Source: Leclercia adecarboxylata
GTDB taxonomy: Bacteria > Pseudomonadota > Gammaproteobacteria > Enterobacterales > Enterobacteriaceae
DNA length: 64,000 nucleotides
Direction: 5' to 3'
Assembly (NCBI RefSeq): GCF_006171285.1
Contig: NZ_CP040889.1
Span: 2,604,001 to 2,668,000 of the forward strand
The notes beneath the pieces were generated by a model. That model was not told where the DNA came from. It did not search any database and saw only the letters and a list, made by a program, of their open reading frames with translations. Below are positions 48,275 to 55,862 of this stretch, piece after piece; within the stretch, counting starts at the first letter, position 1, and each line of letters starts with the position of its first letter. The position numbers and the translations under genes are program-made.

Positions 48275-49159
48275 TTGAAAGAGACCTTACTGACCATTGA
48301 CTGGGTCAACGTATATAAGGAAGTGAAAAGTGCTCTGGAAACAGGGCATGCCGTCATTCGGGATGGTGTCGCATATTGGCATTCCCTGTCCGGAAAAAGC
48401 GGTATCGCTCAGCACCTTCCTCTAAAAGAGGTGGTGCTTGATACCGCTTCTATCGGAGAAATCAAGCAGTTGATGCAAATGGCGCAAAGCATGCAGCTGG
48501 CGGCGGTGGGCTTATCAACAGGCGTCATTGTGGGCGCGATGGTTATGCAGACCATGTATCTGGCGCAAAAAATTGATAAGTTGCAGCAAAGCATGGACCT
48601 TATCTCAGAAGATGTTCATGCCCAGAACGTCATTTTCTATATGGGAAAATTGTCGCGCTATTATGGCGTTGTTGAGTCTGCACGGGTGATGTTACTGGAT
48701 AGAAGAGTGGCAGAAGAAACCCATGACGTTGCGGCAACGCTTATCGCTCAGATGGGGAATGAGAGGAATGAGGTTCTCTCTTTTATTGATAACTTACTCT
48801 CCTATGCTGGTAAGCTCAGCGACAGACATTTAGATCAGGTTCTGGATTTTATTAACATCATGCTCGATCTAATGCCAAAGGCTATCTATATCGAAAGCCA
48901 GCTTTGTGACCGGTACGGGAAATTCAGGCTGGCTGAACATCTGATGCGTGAAAATTCGCGACGTTATGCCGCCACGCTGGAACATTACCGTCAATGGTGT
49001 AATGGCAAAGTGAAGGATAGTATCAGCGGGCGCGCCGACCCGCAGGCGCTGGCATTTACCCGTAAACAGGAGGATCTACGCCTGTTATTCAAATCGGAAG
49101 ATAACGCTCTGTTGTTGCAGGAACTGGTTTCTTTCGCACCGCTCACCCTGAAAGCCTGA
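48275..49159 (+). CDS. Unknown protein with central hydrophobic segment (motor-like system, gene 2)
   Basis: A 294-aa protein, not recognised. It starts with TTG at 48275, preceded by GGAGG, and the TTG overlaps the stop of the YaaW-like gene (TTTTGA), so it is translationally coupled. Residues about 74-96 are hydrophobic (LAAVGLSTGVIVGAMVMQTM), followed by a short coiled-coil-like stretch (LAQKIDKLQQSMDLISEDV), then a helical domain. This suggests a membrane-associated oligomer. The IS upstream may lower its expression. Confidence 0.7.
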   Translation: MKETLLTIDWVNVYKEVKSALETGHAVIRDGVAYWHSLSGKSGIAQHLPLKEVVLDTASIGEIKQLMQMAQSMQLAAVGLSTGVIVGAMVMQTMYLAQKIDKLQQSMDLISEDVHAQNVIFYMGKLSRYYGVVESARVMLLDRRVAEETHDVAATLIAQMGNERNEVLSFIDNLLSYAGKLSDRHLDQVLDFINIMLDLMPKAIYIESQLCDRYGKFRLAEHLMRENSRRYAATLEHYRQWCNGKVKDSISGRADPQALAFTRKQEDLRLLFKSEDNALLLQELVSFAPLTLKA

Positions 49160-49305
49160 TCCCAATAATGCCTGGAAACAGTCCGGGCATTGATCAAATT
49201 TTTATTCTGCCGGTATGTTCTGACACGATATGTCAGTCCTCTCTTCTACTTTTTACTCCATAGACCAATATTGGTAGTTCTGCTGAATACATTATAAAAA
49301 TTAAC

Positions 49306-49332
49306 TGTAGTTTTTTTAGAGGCTGCCGTTAA
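49306..49332 (+). promoter_or_regulatory. Sigma-28 (FliA)-type promoter P2 of the motor-like system
   Basis: TGTAGTTT (49306-49313), 11 nt, GCCGTTAA (49325-49332): identical boxes and spacing to P1, while the surrounding sequence differs in many places. The -10 box begins 64 bp upstream of the AAA+ ATPase start. The gap of 229 bp before this gene holds nothing else recognisable. Confidence 0.7.
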
Positions 49333-49388
49333 CCCTATGACGCCCGTAACTTAATTTAAATTTGTTATAGCCCATGATGAGGTAATAA

Positions 49389-50321
49389 ATGTCCCTGGGA
49401 CGTATCCGGCCGCAATTTACGCAGGGGCTAGATAAACCACCTGCCAACGAAGAAAAAAAAGCGTTTACTTCCGCCGTTACCCCGCGATTTACGCTGGAAG
49501 GTGATGTGGCACTGACGGCACAGGTCATTGCCCAGCTTGATGAAGCCAGGGCTAAAATCGACTATTTCCATAAAATCTATGTTGAATGGGGATTTGCGGC
49601 CGTCGACCCGGTTGGCAATGGCATTGTGCTTAACTTCTTTGGTCCACCGGGTACCGGGAAGACCCTGACGGCTGAAGCGCTGGCGGGGAGTCTTCAACGT
49701 AATATCATGACTGTCAGTATCGCCGATCTCGAAAGCAAATTTATGGGGGAGACCTCCAAAAATATTGCTGCGCTTTTCCGTCAGGCTACTGATGAAAATG
49801 CAGTGCTATTCTTCGATGAAGCTGACACCTTGTTGGGAAAACGTCTCTCCTCTGTCACCCAGGGGATCGATAACGAAGTGAATGCGATGCGATCGACTTT
49901 GCTAATCGAACTGGAAAAACATACCGGTATCGTCATCTTCGCCACAAACTTTGTCAAAAACTACGACAGCGCCTTCCTGAGTCGCATCACTCATCATATT
50001 GGTTTCACGTTACCTGCTGACGACGAACGTTTTCGCATTTGGGCGAAACTGTTCGTCTCTGCTATCCCGCTTGCTGAAGCGCGGGAAACCATGCTGGAAC
50101 AGGCCGCGTCGCTCTCGGAAGGCTTGTCTGGCCGTGATATCCGTAATGCTATGCGTCTGGCATTGCCTAAGGCCGTACTGGAATCAGAACAACAACTTAC
50201 GCTGAAGCATATCGAAAGCGCGTTAACGCAAATTCGTGATGCCTACGGCGCGATTTCAGACGCGTCCTCATCCATTCCTCCCCACATTAACACAGCAAAA
50301 AAAATGCTCGGTTTGAGCTAA
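49389..50321 (+). CDS. Classic AAA+ ATPase (motor-like system, gene 3)
   Basis: A 310-aa AAA protein. Walker A is FFGPPGTGKTLTAEAL (85-92), a pore-loop-like SKFMGETSKNI follows (117-127), Walker B is VLFFDEADTLLG (about 139-150), sensor 1 is IFATNF (Asn187), the arginine finger region is FLSRITHH (Arg199), and the lid has LSGRDIRNAMRLAL. It is in the FtsH/26S/spastin-like group but has no protease domain. The N-terminal ~75 residues may bind a substrate. It has its own sigma-28-type promoter and a GAGG site before ATG 49389. It likely remodels or assembles the membrane complex encoded next to it. Confidence 0.88.
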   Translation: MSLGRIRPQFTQGLDKPPANEEKKAFTSAVTPRFTLEGDVALTAQVIAQLDEARAKIDYFHKIYVEWGFAAVDPVGNGIVLNFFGPPGTGKTLTAEALAGSLQRNIMTVSIADLESKFMGETSKNIAALFRQATDENAVLFFDEADTLLGKRLSSVTQGIDNEVNAMRSTLLIELEKHTGIVIFATNFVKNYDSAFLSRITHHIGFTLPADDERFRIWAKLFVSAIPLAEARETMLEQAASLSEGLSGRDIRNAMRLALPKAVLESEQQLTLKHIESALTQIRDAYGAISDASSSIPPHINTAKKMLGLS

Positions 50322-50331
50322 GGATTTAGTC

Positions 50332-51597
50332 ATGGGTTTCTGGAGTAGTATTGGTTCTTTCGCTTCTTCTGTCGTGTCTTCATTTAGCAGTGCTGTTTCT
50401 TCAGTAGTCAGTAAAGCCAAAGAAGTCGCCGGTAGAGCGATCAATTTTATGGCAGAGAAAGCGGAAGGCTTCATCGGAAAAGTCAGCCAGATGTGGCAGC
50501 GCATTAAGCCTCATATCGCCACCGGGCGAAAGATCCTCCAGGTGTTAGGCGGATTTATCGGCCATCCATGGGTGAAAGCAGCGCTGGTCGGGCTGGATCG
50601 TGCCCTGGCGTGGCTGGAAAAACTCGATAAACAACCGCTGGTGAAAAAGCTGCAAAAAGCGCTTGAGTGGGTCATTAACTGGTGCAAAGACGCTCGTCAG
50701 AAGCAGATGGAGGAGGAAGAACTGGCAGAGGCGCGTCGTCACGCGCAGGCGATGGCAGAAGCCGAACGCGAACTAAACGGAGAAGAGAAAGAGGCGGTAT
50801 CGGCATTCTCCATCGTGAATAACTACCTGATTGCCAAAGCGGAAGTAAACATCGCCGTAAAACGCGACACCCTGCAGGATTTCGAATATTTCCTGCGTTT
50901 GCGTGCGGTGCAAAAGCTGCTGGCCTTCTATGAAACCCGTATGCAGGCCGTTAATACCATCAGCGATATTGATGCCGATATGCATTTTATGGTTTACGCG
51001 GCAAACGCGCTGATCCAGCAGGATGCGGAGTTCAGCGACGCAGACACGATGCGCCTGGATGAACTGACTCAGCGCCAGTTTGGCAAGCCGATTATCCCGT
51101 TTGTATTTGAAGAGATGATCATTGCCTGGGAGAAAAGTCGTCAGCTGTTGGAAGAGGAGTGGGAGAAGAAAAACAGCGCCCTTGCAAAAGATCAACTGCT
51201 GCATAAGCGTCTGGTTCGCGCACAGAAATATGAGGAGCTGGAACCTGCGGAAGTGAGCGCCCTGAACGATCTGAAAATCACGCTGCCGCGTGACACGGTA
51301 GATCTGGAGCAATTAGGTGACGATCTGCAGGCGCGTCGCAGCTATGTGAACGCGGCGGAAGGATTCCTGCAGATGCTGGAAAAAGATGAACAGCAGCTGA
51401 TTGCTGAAGGGAAAGAATACCTGCTCGATCAGGGCGCTACCGTCGGCGCATTACTGATCGACTGCTCACAGAACGATCGTGCCTGGTCCTCACTTTCGCT
51501 AAGTGAACAAAGCCTGATCACCGATTTTGCCAATATCTTTGGCGCTGATTGCCAGAAACGTACCGAAACGGGTCTGCTGGTTGAGGTGATGGCATGA
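50332..51597 (+). CDS. Unknown helical protein (motor-like system, gene 4)
   Basis: A 421-aa protein, not recognised. The first ~35 residues form a Ser/Val-rich amphipathic helix (SIGSFASSVVSSFSSAVSSV) suited to membrane binding. The rest is charged and helical, with a Glu-rich stretch (KQMEEEELAEARRHAQAMAE). AAGGA stands before its ATG, 10 bp after the ATPase stop, and its stop overlaps the ZorA-like start as ATGA. Coupling to both neighbours indicates a structural or adaptor part of the same complex. Confidence 0.75.
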   Translation: MGFWSSIGSFASSVVSSFSSAVSSVVSKAKEVAGRAINFMAEKAEGFIGKVSQMWQRIKPHIATGRKILQVLGGFIGHPWVKAALVGLDRALAWLEKLDKQPLVKKLQKALEWVINWCKDARQKQMEEEELAEARRHAQAMAEAERELNGEEKEAVSAFSIVNNYLIAKAEVNIAVKRDTLQDFEYFLRLRAVQKLLAFYETRMQAVNTISDIDADMHFMVYAANALIQQDAEFSDADTMRLDELTQRQFGKPIIPFVFEEMIIAWEKSRQLLEEEWEKKNSALAKDQLLHKRLVRAQKYEELEPAEVSALNDLKITLPRDTVDLEQLGDDLQARRSYVNAAEGFLQMLEKDEQQLIAEGKEYLLDQGATVGALLIDCSQNDRAWSSLSLSEQSLITDFANIFGADCQKRTETGLLVEVMA

Positions 51598-53228
51598 ATC
51601 TGTTAATTGAGATTGGTCACTTTTTAATTCCTGGCTTCGATGCGCTGCAGTTGGGCTTTTTTGCCGTTATGCTGCTGGCCGTACTGTATACCTGGCTGAA
51701 TGTCAGACGTTATGCTCAGGAGTCATACTGGCAGCAGGCCTGGGAGCGAAGTGGGTTACAGGCGGCGCAGCCGGGGATGAGCGCTGAAATGGGTTCGGCC
51801 GCTGAGCTGAGCCAGTCGCTGGCGACCAAAGCCGAGAAAATGGCCGCTATCATGCCAGGTATGCTGTTGATCCTCGGCCTGCTGGGGACGTTCCTCGGGC
51901 TGGGGCTGGCGCTCGATAAAGCCTCAAGCATTTTGCATAACTCCGGGAACAGTATCGGGGCGATGGATTCCTCAATGCGCGATCTGATGGAGATGATGCA
52001 AGGACTCGGGACGAAATTTAAAACCTCCACCTGGGGGATCATCGCCTTTATCGTGCTCAAAATCTGGGAGTCGAAAAATGGCTATGAAGAGCGCCGTCTG
52101 AACTGGTGTATGACCAAACTTCAACAGACGCTGACTGAAGAACATGCATTGCAGACCGCGGAAAATGTCTCCCGTCAGCAGCTGCGAGAAGCCGGACGTA
52201 ACGCGGCAACTGAGCGTCTGGTTGAGGCGATGGCACTGCAAACGACCGCTCTGCGCGAAGAGTTCCGCCAGCAGGCGGCACGCAGTGAAGAGCAGGAAGC
52301 ACAGCGCCATCAGTACCATCTCGCAGCATTGAACGAGATTGCGGAGATCAACAACCAGTCGCGTAATCTGCTCGAAACCTACACCCGTAACAGTGAAGAG
52401 AACCTGGCGGCACTGCAACAAGCGGCCGCAACCATGAGCGCGGCTTCGCAGCAGGTTTCCGGTTCGGCGGTGAGTCTTGAAAAGGTGGTCTCGACGCTGG
52501 GCAGCGATCTTGGTGATGTGATGACCGAGATTAAGCGTGAGCTGTCGCAGGTGGTGAATGACATGAATGCCGACTTCACCCGCAACGTGCAGCAAATGAG
52601 TGACAAGCTGGCGGATTCTACCAGCCAGCTCAGTACTACCATGAATCAGATTGAAATTTCTCTGAACAACGCCATCACCAGTATGGATGAGTCATTCAGC
52701 GGCAACATGGTCCAGATGGCCGACAAGCTGGAGTCAGCGACATCGCAGATCAGCGAATCGGTCAACAACATGTCGTCACAGATCCACTCCACCATGACTA
52801 CGGTGAAAGAGACGACCGAAAAAGCGGCCGATATTCAGCGTAAGGTGATGTATGGATTCACCGAAACCAGTGATACGTTGAATGAGAAGGTCACCTCGAT
52901 GACCACCTACATCGAGCGCGTCACGAAGGAGATCACCGGTGGCCTGGCGGCGGTGTCAGAAGGTAACCGCAAGATGGAGTACTACATCAAACGCTTCAGC
53001 GAGGCCTTTGATCTACTGGGGACGCTGCCTGCAACCATTGAGCACATCACCACAAACGTTACTGAGCTGTGCGCGCGCATCGATAAGCAGATTTCAGCAC
53101 AGCAGTCGGCCGACGAACGCAGCACGATCGTCCGCTCTCTCATGGATATCAACCGCAATATGAGCACGCTGGCCACTGATGCTCAGTATTACAGAGGGCT
53201 CCTTGAGTCCGAACGCGCTGAGGCCTGA
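51594..53228 (+). CDS. MotA/ExbB/ZorA-like channel protein with long helical tail (gene 5)
   Basis: A 544-aa protein. Membrane segments are near residues 16-36, 86-108 and 145-157. LLILGLLGTFLGLGLALDKA is the MotA/TolQ/ExbB core motif. From about residue 160 to the end there is an almost continuous, Ser/Met/Gln-rich alpha-helical tail with repeating segments (MNQIEISLNNAITSMDESF; MVQMADKLESATSQISESV). Such a tail is a mark of ZorA, where it projects deep into the cytoplasm, and is absent from MotA and ExbB. It should form the pentameric ring of an ion-driven motor with the next gene's product. Confidence 0.88.
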   Translation: MNLLIEIGHFLIPGFDALQLGFFAVMLLAVLYTWLNVRRYAQESYWQQAWERSGLQAAQPGMSAEMGSAAELSQSLATKAEKMAAIMPGMLLILGLLGTFLGLGLALDKASSILHNSGNSIGAMDSSMRDLMEMMQGLGTKFKTSTWGIIAFIVLKIWESKNGYEERRLNWCMTKLQQTLTEEHALQTAENVSRQQLREAGRNAATERLVEAMALQTTALREEFRQQAARSEEQEAQRHQYHLAALNEIAEINNQSRNLLETYTRNSEENLAALQQAAATMSAASQQVSGSAVSLEKVVSTLGSDLGDVMTEIKRELSQVVNDMNADFTRNVQQMSDKLADSTSQLSTTMNQIEISLNNAITSMDESFSGNMVQMADKLESATSQISESVNNMSSQIHSTMTTVKETTEKAADIQRKVMYGFTETSDTLNEKVTSMTTYIERVTKEITGGLAAVSEGNRKMEYYIKRFSEAFDLLGTLPATIEHITTNVTELCARIDKQISAQQSADERSTIVRSLMDINRNMSTLATDAQYYRGLLESERAEA

Positions 53229-53236
53229 TATATTTT

Positions 53237-53905
53237 ATGAAAGAAAAACCGAATGAGTGGATATCCATTTCCGATCTGATGGCAGGCGTTATGGCTGTGG
53301 TGATGCTGATGCTGGTGTTATCGGTGCTGCAAAACAAAGTGGCTGAAGTGAAACGCGAGCAGGAAAAAAATAGCGGCCAGGCGGCTGCTCAGCAAAAGCT
53401 GAACGCCATGATGCACAGTATGCAAAAGGAGATGGAAGATAAGGGCGATGCGGCGCTGGTGGGGTTTGATATCGGCACCGGTAAAATCACCCTGCGTGAT
53501 AAAATTTTTGCCCGCGGCAGCGCCTGCATTACCGATCAGGCCAGAGATGCTCTGGCAAGACTGGCACCACGGATTCAGGAGTTCGTTAGCGGTTCAACCA
53601 ATACGCAGGTCTTTGTGGAAGGCCATACTGATAATCTCGGTGTGAATAACCCGGTAGTGGATTACGCCCGTTTTTGCACGGTGTATGACGACAACTACAC
53701 GCTGTCAGCTGCCCGGGCACGTGAAGCACGTAAGCTCCTGATAGCTAACCTCAATGACCAACAGTCGCATCGGGTCATTGTGGCCGGTTTTGGCGATTCC
53801 CAGCCTCTGAAAGGGATCTCGCCGGAAGATGAGCGCAACCGTCGGGTTGAAGTGCAGTTCCTGACGCATGCGTCTGCGCGTCAGGAGCAGGATACCAGTC
53901 TGTAA
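53237..53905 (+). CDS. MotB/OmpA/ZorB-like stator protein (gene 6)
   Basis: A 222-aa protein with one membrane helix at about residues 13-32 that begins ISDLMAGVMAVVML. Asp13 is in the place of the proton/sodium-binding Asp of MotB and ZorB. The periplasmic part is an OmpA-like peptidoglycan-binding domain (VFVEGHTDNLGVN, LSAARAREARKLL, RNRRVEVQF). It follows the ZorA-like gene by 8 bp and is the last gene of the unit. Together they form a complete stator pair. Confidence 0.88.
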   Translation: MKEKPNEWISISDLMAGVMAVVMLMLVLSVLQNKVAEVKREQEKNSGQAAAQQKLNAMMHSMQKEMEDKGDAALVGFDIGTGKITLRDKIFARGSACITDQARDALARLAPRIQEFVSGSTNTQVFVEGHTDNLGVNNPVVDYARFCTVYDDNYTLSAARAREARKLLIANLNDQQSHRVIVAGFGDSQPLKGISPEDERNRRVEVQFLTHASARQEQDTSL

Positions 53906-53944
53906 ACCATCGCCAGCCTTATGGATTGCGAGGGACCGTAAAGA

Positions 53945-53970
53945 CGGCGCGGGACACAAACCCCGCGCCG
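53945..53970. terminator. Strong hairpin between convergent genes
   Basis: CGGCGCGGG and CCCGCGCCG form a 9-bp GC stem with an 8-nt loop just after the ZorB-like gene. No T-run on either side, so it may act as a bidirectional pause or stabilising stem. Confidence 0.5.
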
Positions 53971-53976
53971 CCTGAC

Positions 53977-54162
53977 TTACGCTGCGAGGATGTGACAGGC
54001 TTTCCAGTAATCAAGAAGGCGCTCGTCATCTTTCTCTCGCTCCGCTTTCGTTTTCATGGCCCGTGCCAGATTCTCTCTCGACACCTCCTGGCCTTTTTGT
54101 ACGACATCTAAAACCGCTTCACCAAGAGCCAGGGATATTTCGGTGCGATTCGCTTCTACCAT
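53977..54162 (-). CDS. YmgB/AriR-like small regulator
   Basis: A 61-aa protein whose middle (LGEAVLDVVQKGQEVSRENL) resembles the YmgB/AriR/YcgZ family of small biofilm and acid-resistance connector proteins (compare LGEIVTEILKDGRNLSRK in YcgZ, from memory). GAGG stands before its ATG at 54162. It converges with the motor-like operon. The family assignment is by eye and moderate. Confidence 0.55.
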   Translation of the reverse strand: MVEANRTEISLALGEAVLDVVQKGQEVSRENLARAMKTKAEREKDDERLLDYWKACHILAA

Positions 54163-54372
54163 ATATGCCTCCGTGTTGAGTGCGTGACTTTAATTATGAG
54201 GCATAATCGCCACCCTATAATATTCTCAGTTTATTCTTATATATTTCGCCAGACCCTTAAACGCTTCGGGAAATAATGTTTCGAAATGCTAATGAAGCGG
54301 TAGAAACGTTATTTATGGACTACAGTTAGTTTCGTGCAACAACCCGTGGAAACCTAATGAGGAGAATTAATT

Positions 54373-54606
54373 ATGGTAAACAAGAGTGAAATCAAGGACC
54401 ATGCTCAGGTAATGGCTAGCTGCGGTACCCACGTCGGCACGGTTGACCATCTCGACGGTGAACGTATTAAGCTGGCAAAAAATGATTCTGAATCCGGCGG
54501 CAAACACCATTATATTCCGCTGGAGTGGGTCGATAAAATTGACGGCAATAATGTGGTGCTGACTAAAAACCATAAAGAGGTCTTTGCCGGCTGGCAAGAA
54601 GCCTGA
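54373..54606 (+). CDS. DUF2171-family small protein
   Basis: A 77-aa protein with the PRC-barrel-like DUF2171 pattern: IKDHAQVMASCGTHVGTVDH, IKLAKNDSE, HHYIPLEWVDKI. Members are often stress-induced, but function is unknown. GAGGAG lies upstream of ATG 54373. It has its own terminator and no operon partner. Confidence 0.85.
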   Translation: MVNKSEIKDHAQVMASCGTHVGTVDHLDGERIKLAKNDSESGGKHHYIPLEWVDKIDGNNVVLTKNHKEVFAGWQEA

Positions 54607-54634
54607 TAATCGAAGCCGCAACGTAAACATATTT

Positions 54635-54665
54635 AAGCTCCGACAATATGTTGGAGCTTTATATT
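54635..54665 (+). terminator. Terminator after the DUF2171 gene
   Basis: AAGCTCC-GACAATATGTT-GGAGCTTT forms a hairpin with a T/A-rich tail. Confidence 0.75.
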
Positions 54666-54743
54666 TATTAAATTAGCCTGCATTGCCGCCGCGTTAAAGG
54701 AGTGATACTGTTTTATTTTTAATATGCTTCTCCAGGCGCAGGT

Positions 54744-55724
54744 ATGTCCAACACAATGCTCCCTCAAACGACCCCCACAACGAAAAAGACCTTTTCCGTT
54801 GCTGACTTTAAGGTCTTCGGCGAGCGCTACGGCATCGACTACCGTTTTCCGCTGCTGACGGATACCTGTGCCAGCACCAGCCCGGTTCTGCACGGCGATG
54901 TCGAAGAGATGACCCTGCCGTCCGGCATCTCCTTAACCCACTCCGATGTGCGCGTTCTGCAACCCTATGAAACCACCTCCCGCCACAGCAGCCCGCTGTA
55001 TGTGCTGGTGGTGCTGGAAGGCTGCGTGACCCTGACCCTCAGCGGCGAAGTTTATGCGGTTCGTCCGGGCATGGCCTTCAGCGCCAGGCTGAGCGAACAG
55101 CAGGCGATGTCGGCCCGTCATGATGCGGATATCGCCCTGAAAACCCTCTCTTTTGGTGTCTACCCCGACGATGCCCGCCGGGAAACGCTCCTCGCCTCTC
55201 TGCTTAAGCAGTGGGAGAGGCTCAACGCGCCGACCTTTGTCTGGCAGGTGCCGGACTTTGTGCTGGCCGGGATCCAGCACGCCCGCCAGCGGGAGCGGAG
55301 CAGCCTGTCGCGCCAGCTGCTGCTGGAAGGGGTGATGTATCAGCTGCTGGGCCACGGCCTGCATCTGCGCGAGCAGGAGGGTGCGGCGCGGGTAAGCGCG
55401 TCCGGCGGGGAGCATGCCCGGCTGGAGCAGATCCGCCACCTGCTGGAGAGTGCTCCGGAGCAGGAGTACAGCCTCGCCCAGCTGGCGGCCCGGGCGGCGA
55501 TGAGCCCCAGCAGCCTGCGCAGCAAGTTCCGCCAGGCCTACGGCTGTACGGTGTTCGACTACCTGCGCGACTGCCGCCTTGGGCTGGCGCGCCGCTATCT
55601 GCTGGAGGGCCACAGCGTGCAGCAGGCGGCCTGGATGTCCGGCTATCAGCACGCCACCAACTTTGCCACCGCGTTTCGCCGTCGCTACGGTATCTGCCCC
55701 GGCGCGGTCCGCAAAGGCTGCTAA
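54744..55724 (+). CDS. AraC-family regulator of the siderophore receptor
   Basis: A 326-aa regulator with a cupin-like N-terminal half and a C-terminal double HTH (YSLAQLAARAAMSPSSLRSK; YLLEGHSVQQAAWMSGYQHA) ending in FRRRYGICPGAVRK. It lies 138 bp upstream of a TonB-dependent siderophore receptor in the same direction. AraC-type activators next to such receptors (FoxR, PchR type) usually sense the iron-siderophore and switch on uptake. Confidence 0.88.
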   Translation: MSNTMLPQTTPTTKKTFSVADFKVFGERYGIDYRFPLLTDTCASTSPVLHGDVEEMTLPSGISLTHSDVRVLQPYETTSRHSSPLYVLVVLEGCVTLTLSGEVYAVRPGMAFSARLSEQQAMSARHDADIALKTLSFGVYPDDARRETLLASLLKQWERLNAPTFVWQVPDFVLAGIQHARQRERSSLSRQLLLEGVMYQLLGHGLHLREQEGAARVSASGGEHARLEQIRHLLESAPEQEYSLAQLAARAAMSPSSLRSKFRQAYGCTVFDYLRDCRLGLARRYLLEGHSVQQAAWMSGYQHATNFATAFRRRYGICPGAVRKGC

Positions 55725-55817
55725 TCCGCTTTTCTCTAATCGCCAACGCCATTCGTGCGGTTTGGCATTGCGCATACGTTCTCTGGCAGCGCGCATAGCT
55801 ATCTTCTAAATGAAAAA

Positions 55818-55836
55818 GGTAATAATTCTCATTAAT
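55818..55836 (+). promoter_or_regulatory. Fur box upstream of the siderophore receptor
   Basis: GGTAATAATTCTCATTAAT matches the 19-bp Fur consensus at 13 positions by my count and lies 27 bp before the receptor start, over the expected promoter. Confidence 0.65.
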
Positions 55837-55862
55837 AATTAGAAATAGCTCTGGAGATTTTC

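Larger units (their letters stand above)
46483..48278 (+). pseudogene. YaaW/DUF3944-family protein, disrupted by IS copy 2
   Basis: The gene is in two parts, 46483-46792 and 47851-48278. Removing the IS and one 9-bp repeat restores a 245-aa protein. The N-terminal DUF3944-like part reads DLELLRYSDNEMLEVLVNYL, the middle part WQLIAAELQHFGGDT and NLFRGNGVVYKEILIDVCKKL, and the hydrophobic C-terminal part GPVGMAITALLTIPAISGPAFRVTLPAV. This layout matches E. coli YaaW, of unknown function. A chimeric frame entering from the IS end (47754) could still make the C-terminal half. It is the first gene of the sigma-28-type unit P1. Confidence 0.85.

Noticed and set aside
46382..53905. Calling the motor-like operon a standard Zorya system
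   Set aside because: ZorC and the ZorD/ZorE effectors are absent, and the AAA+, YaaW-like and two unknown genes are not Zorya components.
54290..54372. A third sigma-28-type promoter before the DUF2171 gene
   Set aside because: The sequence contains CTACAGTTAG but no GCCGATAA-like box at the right distance.
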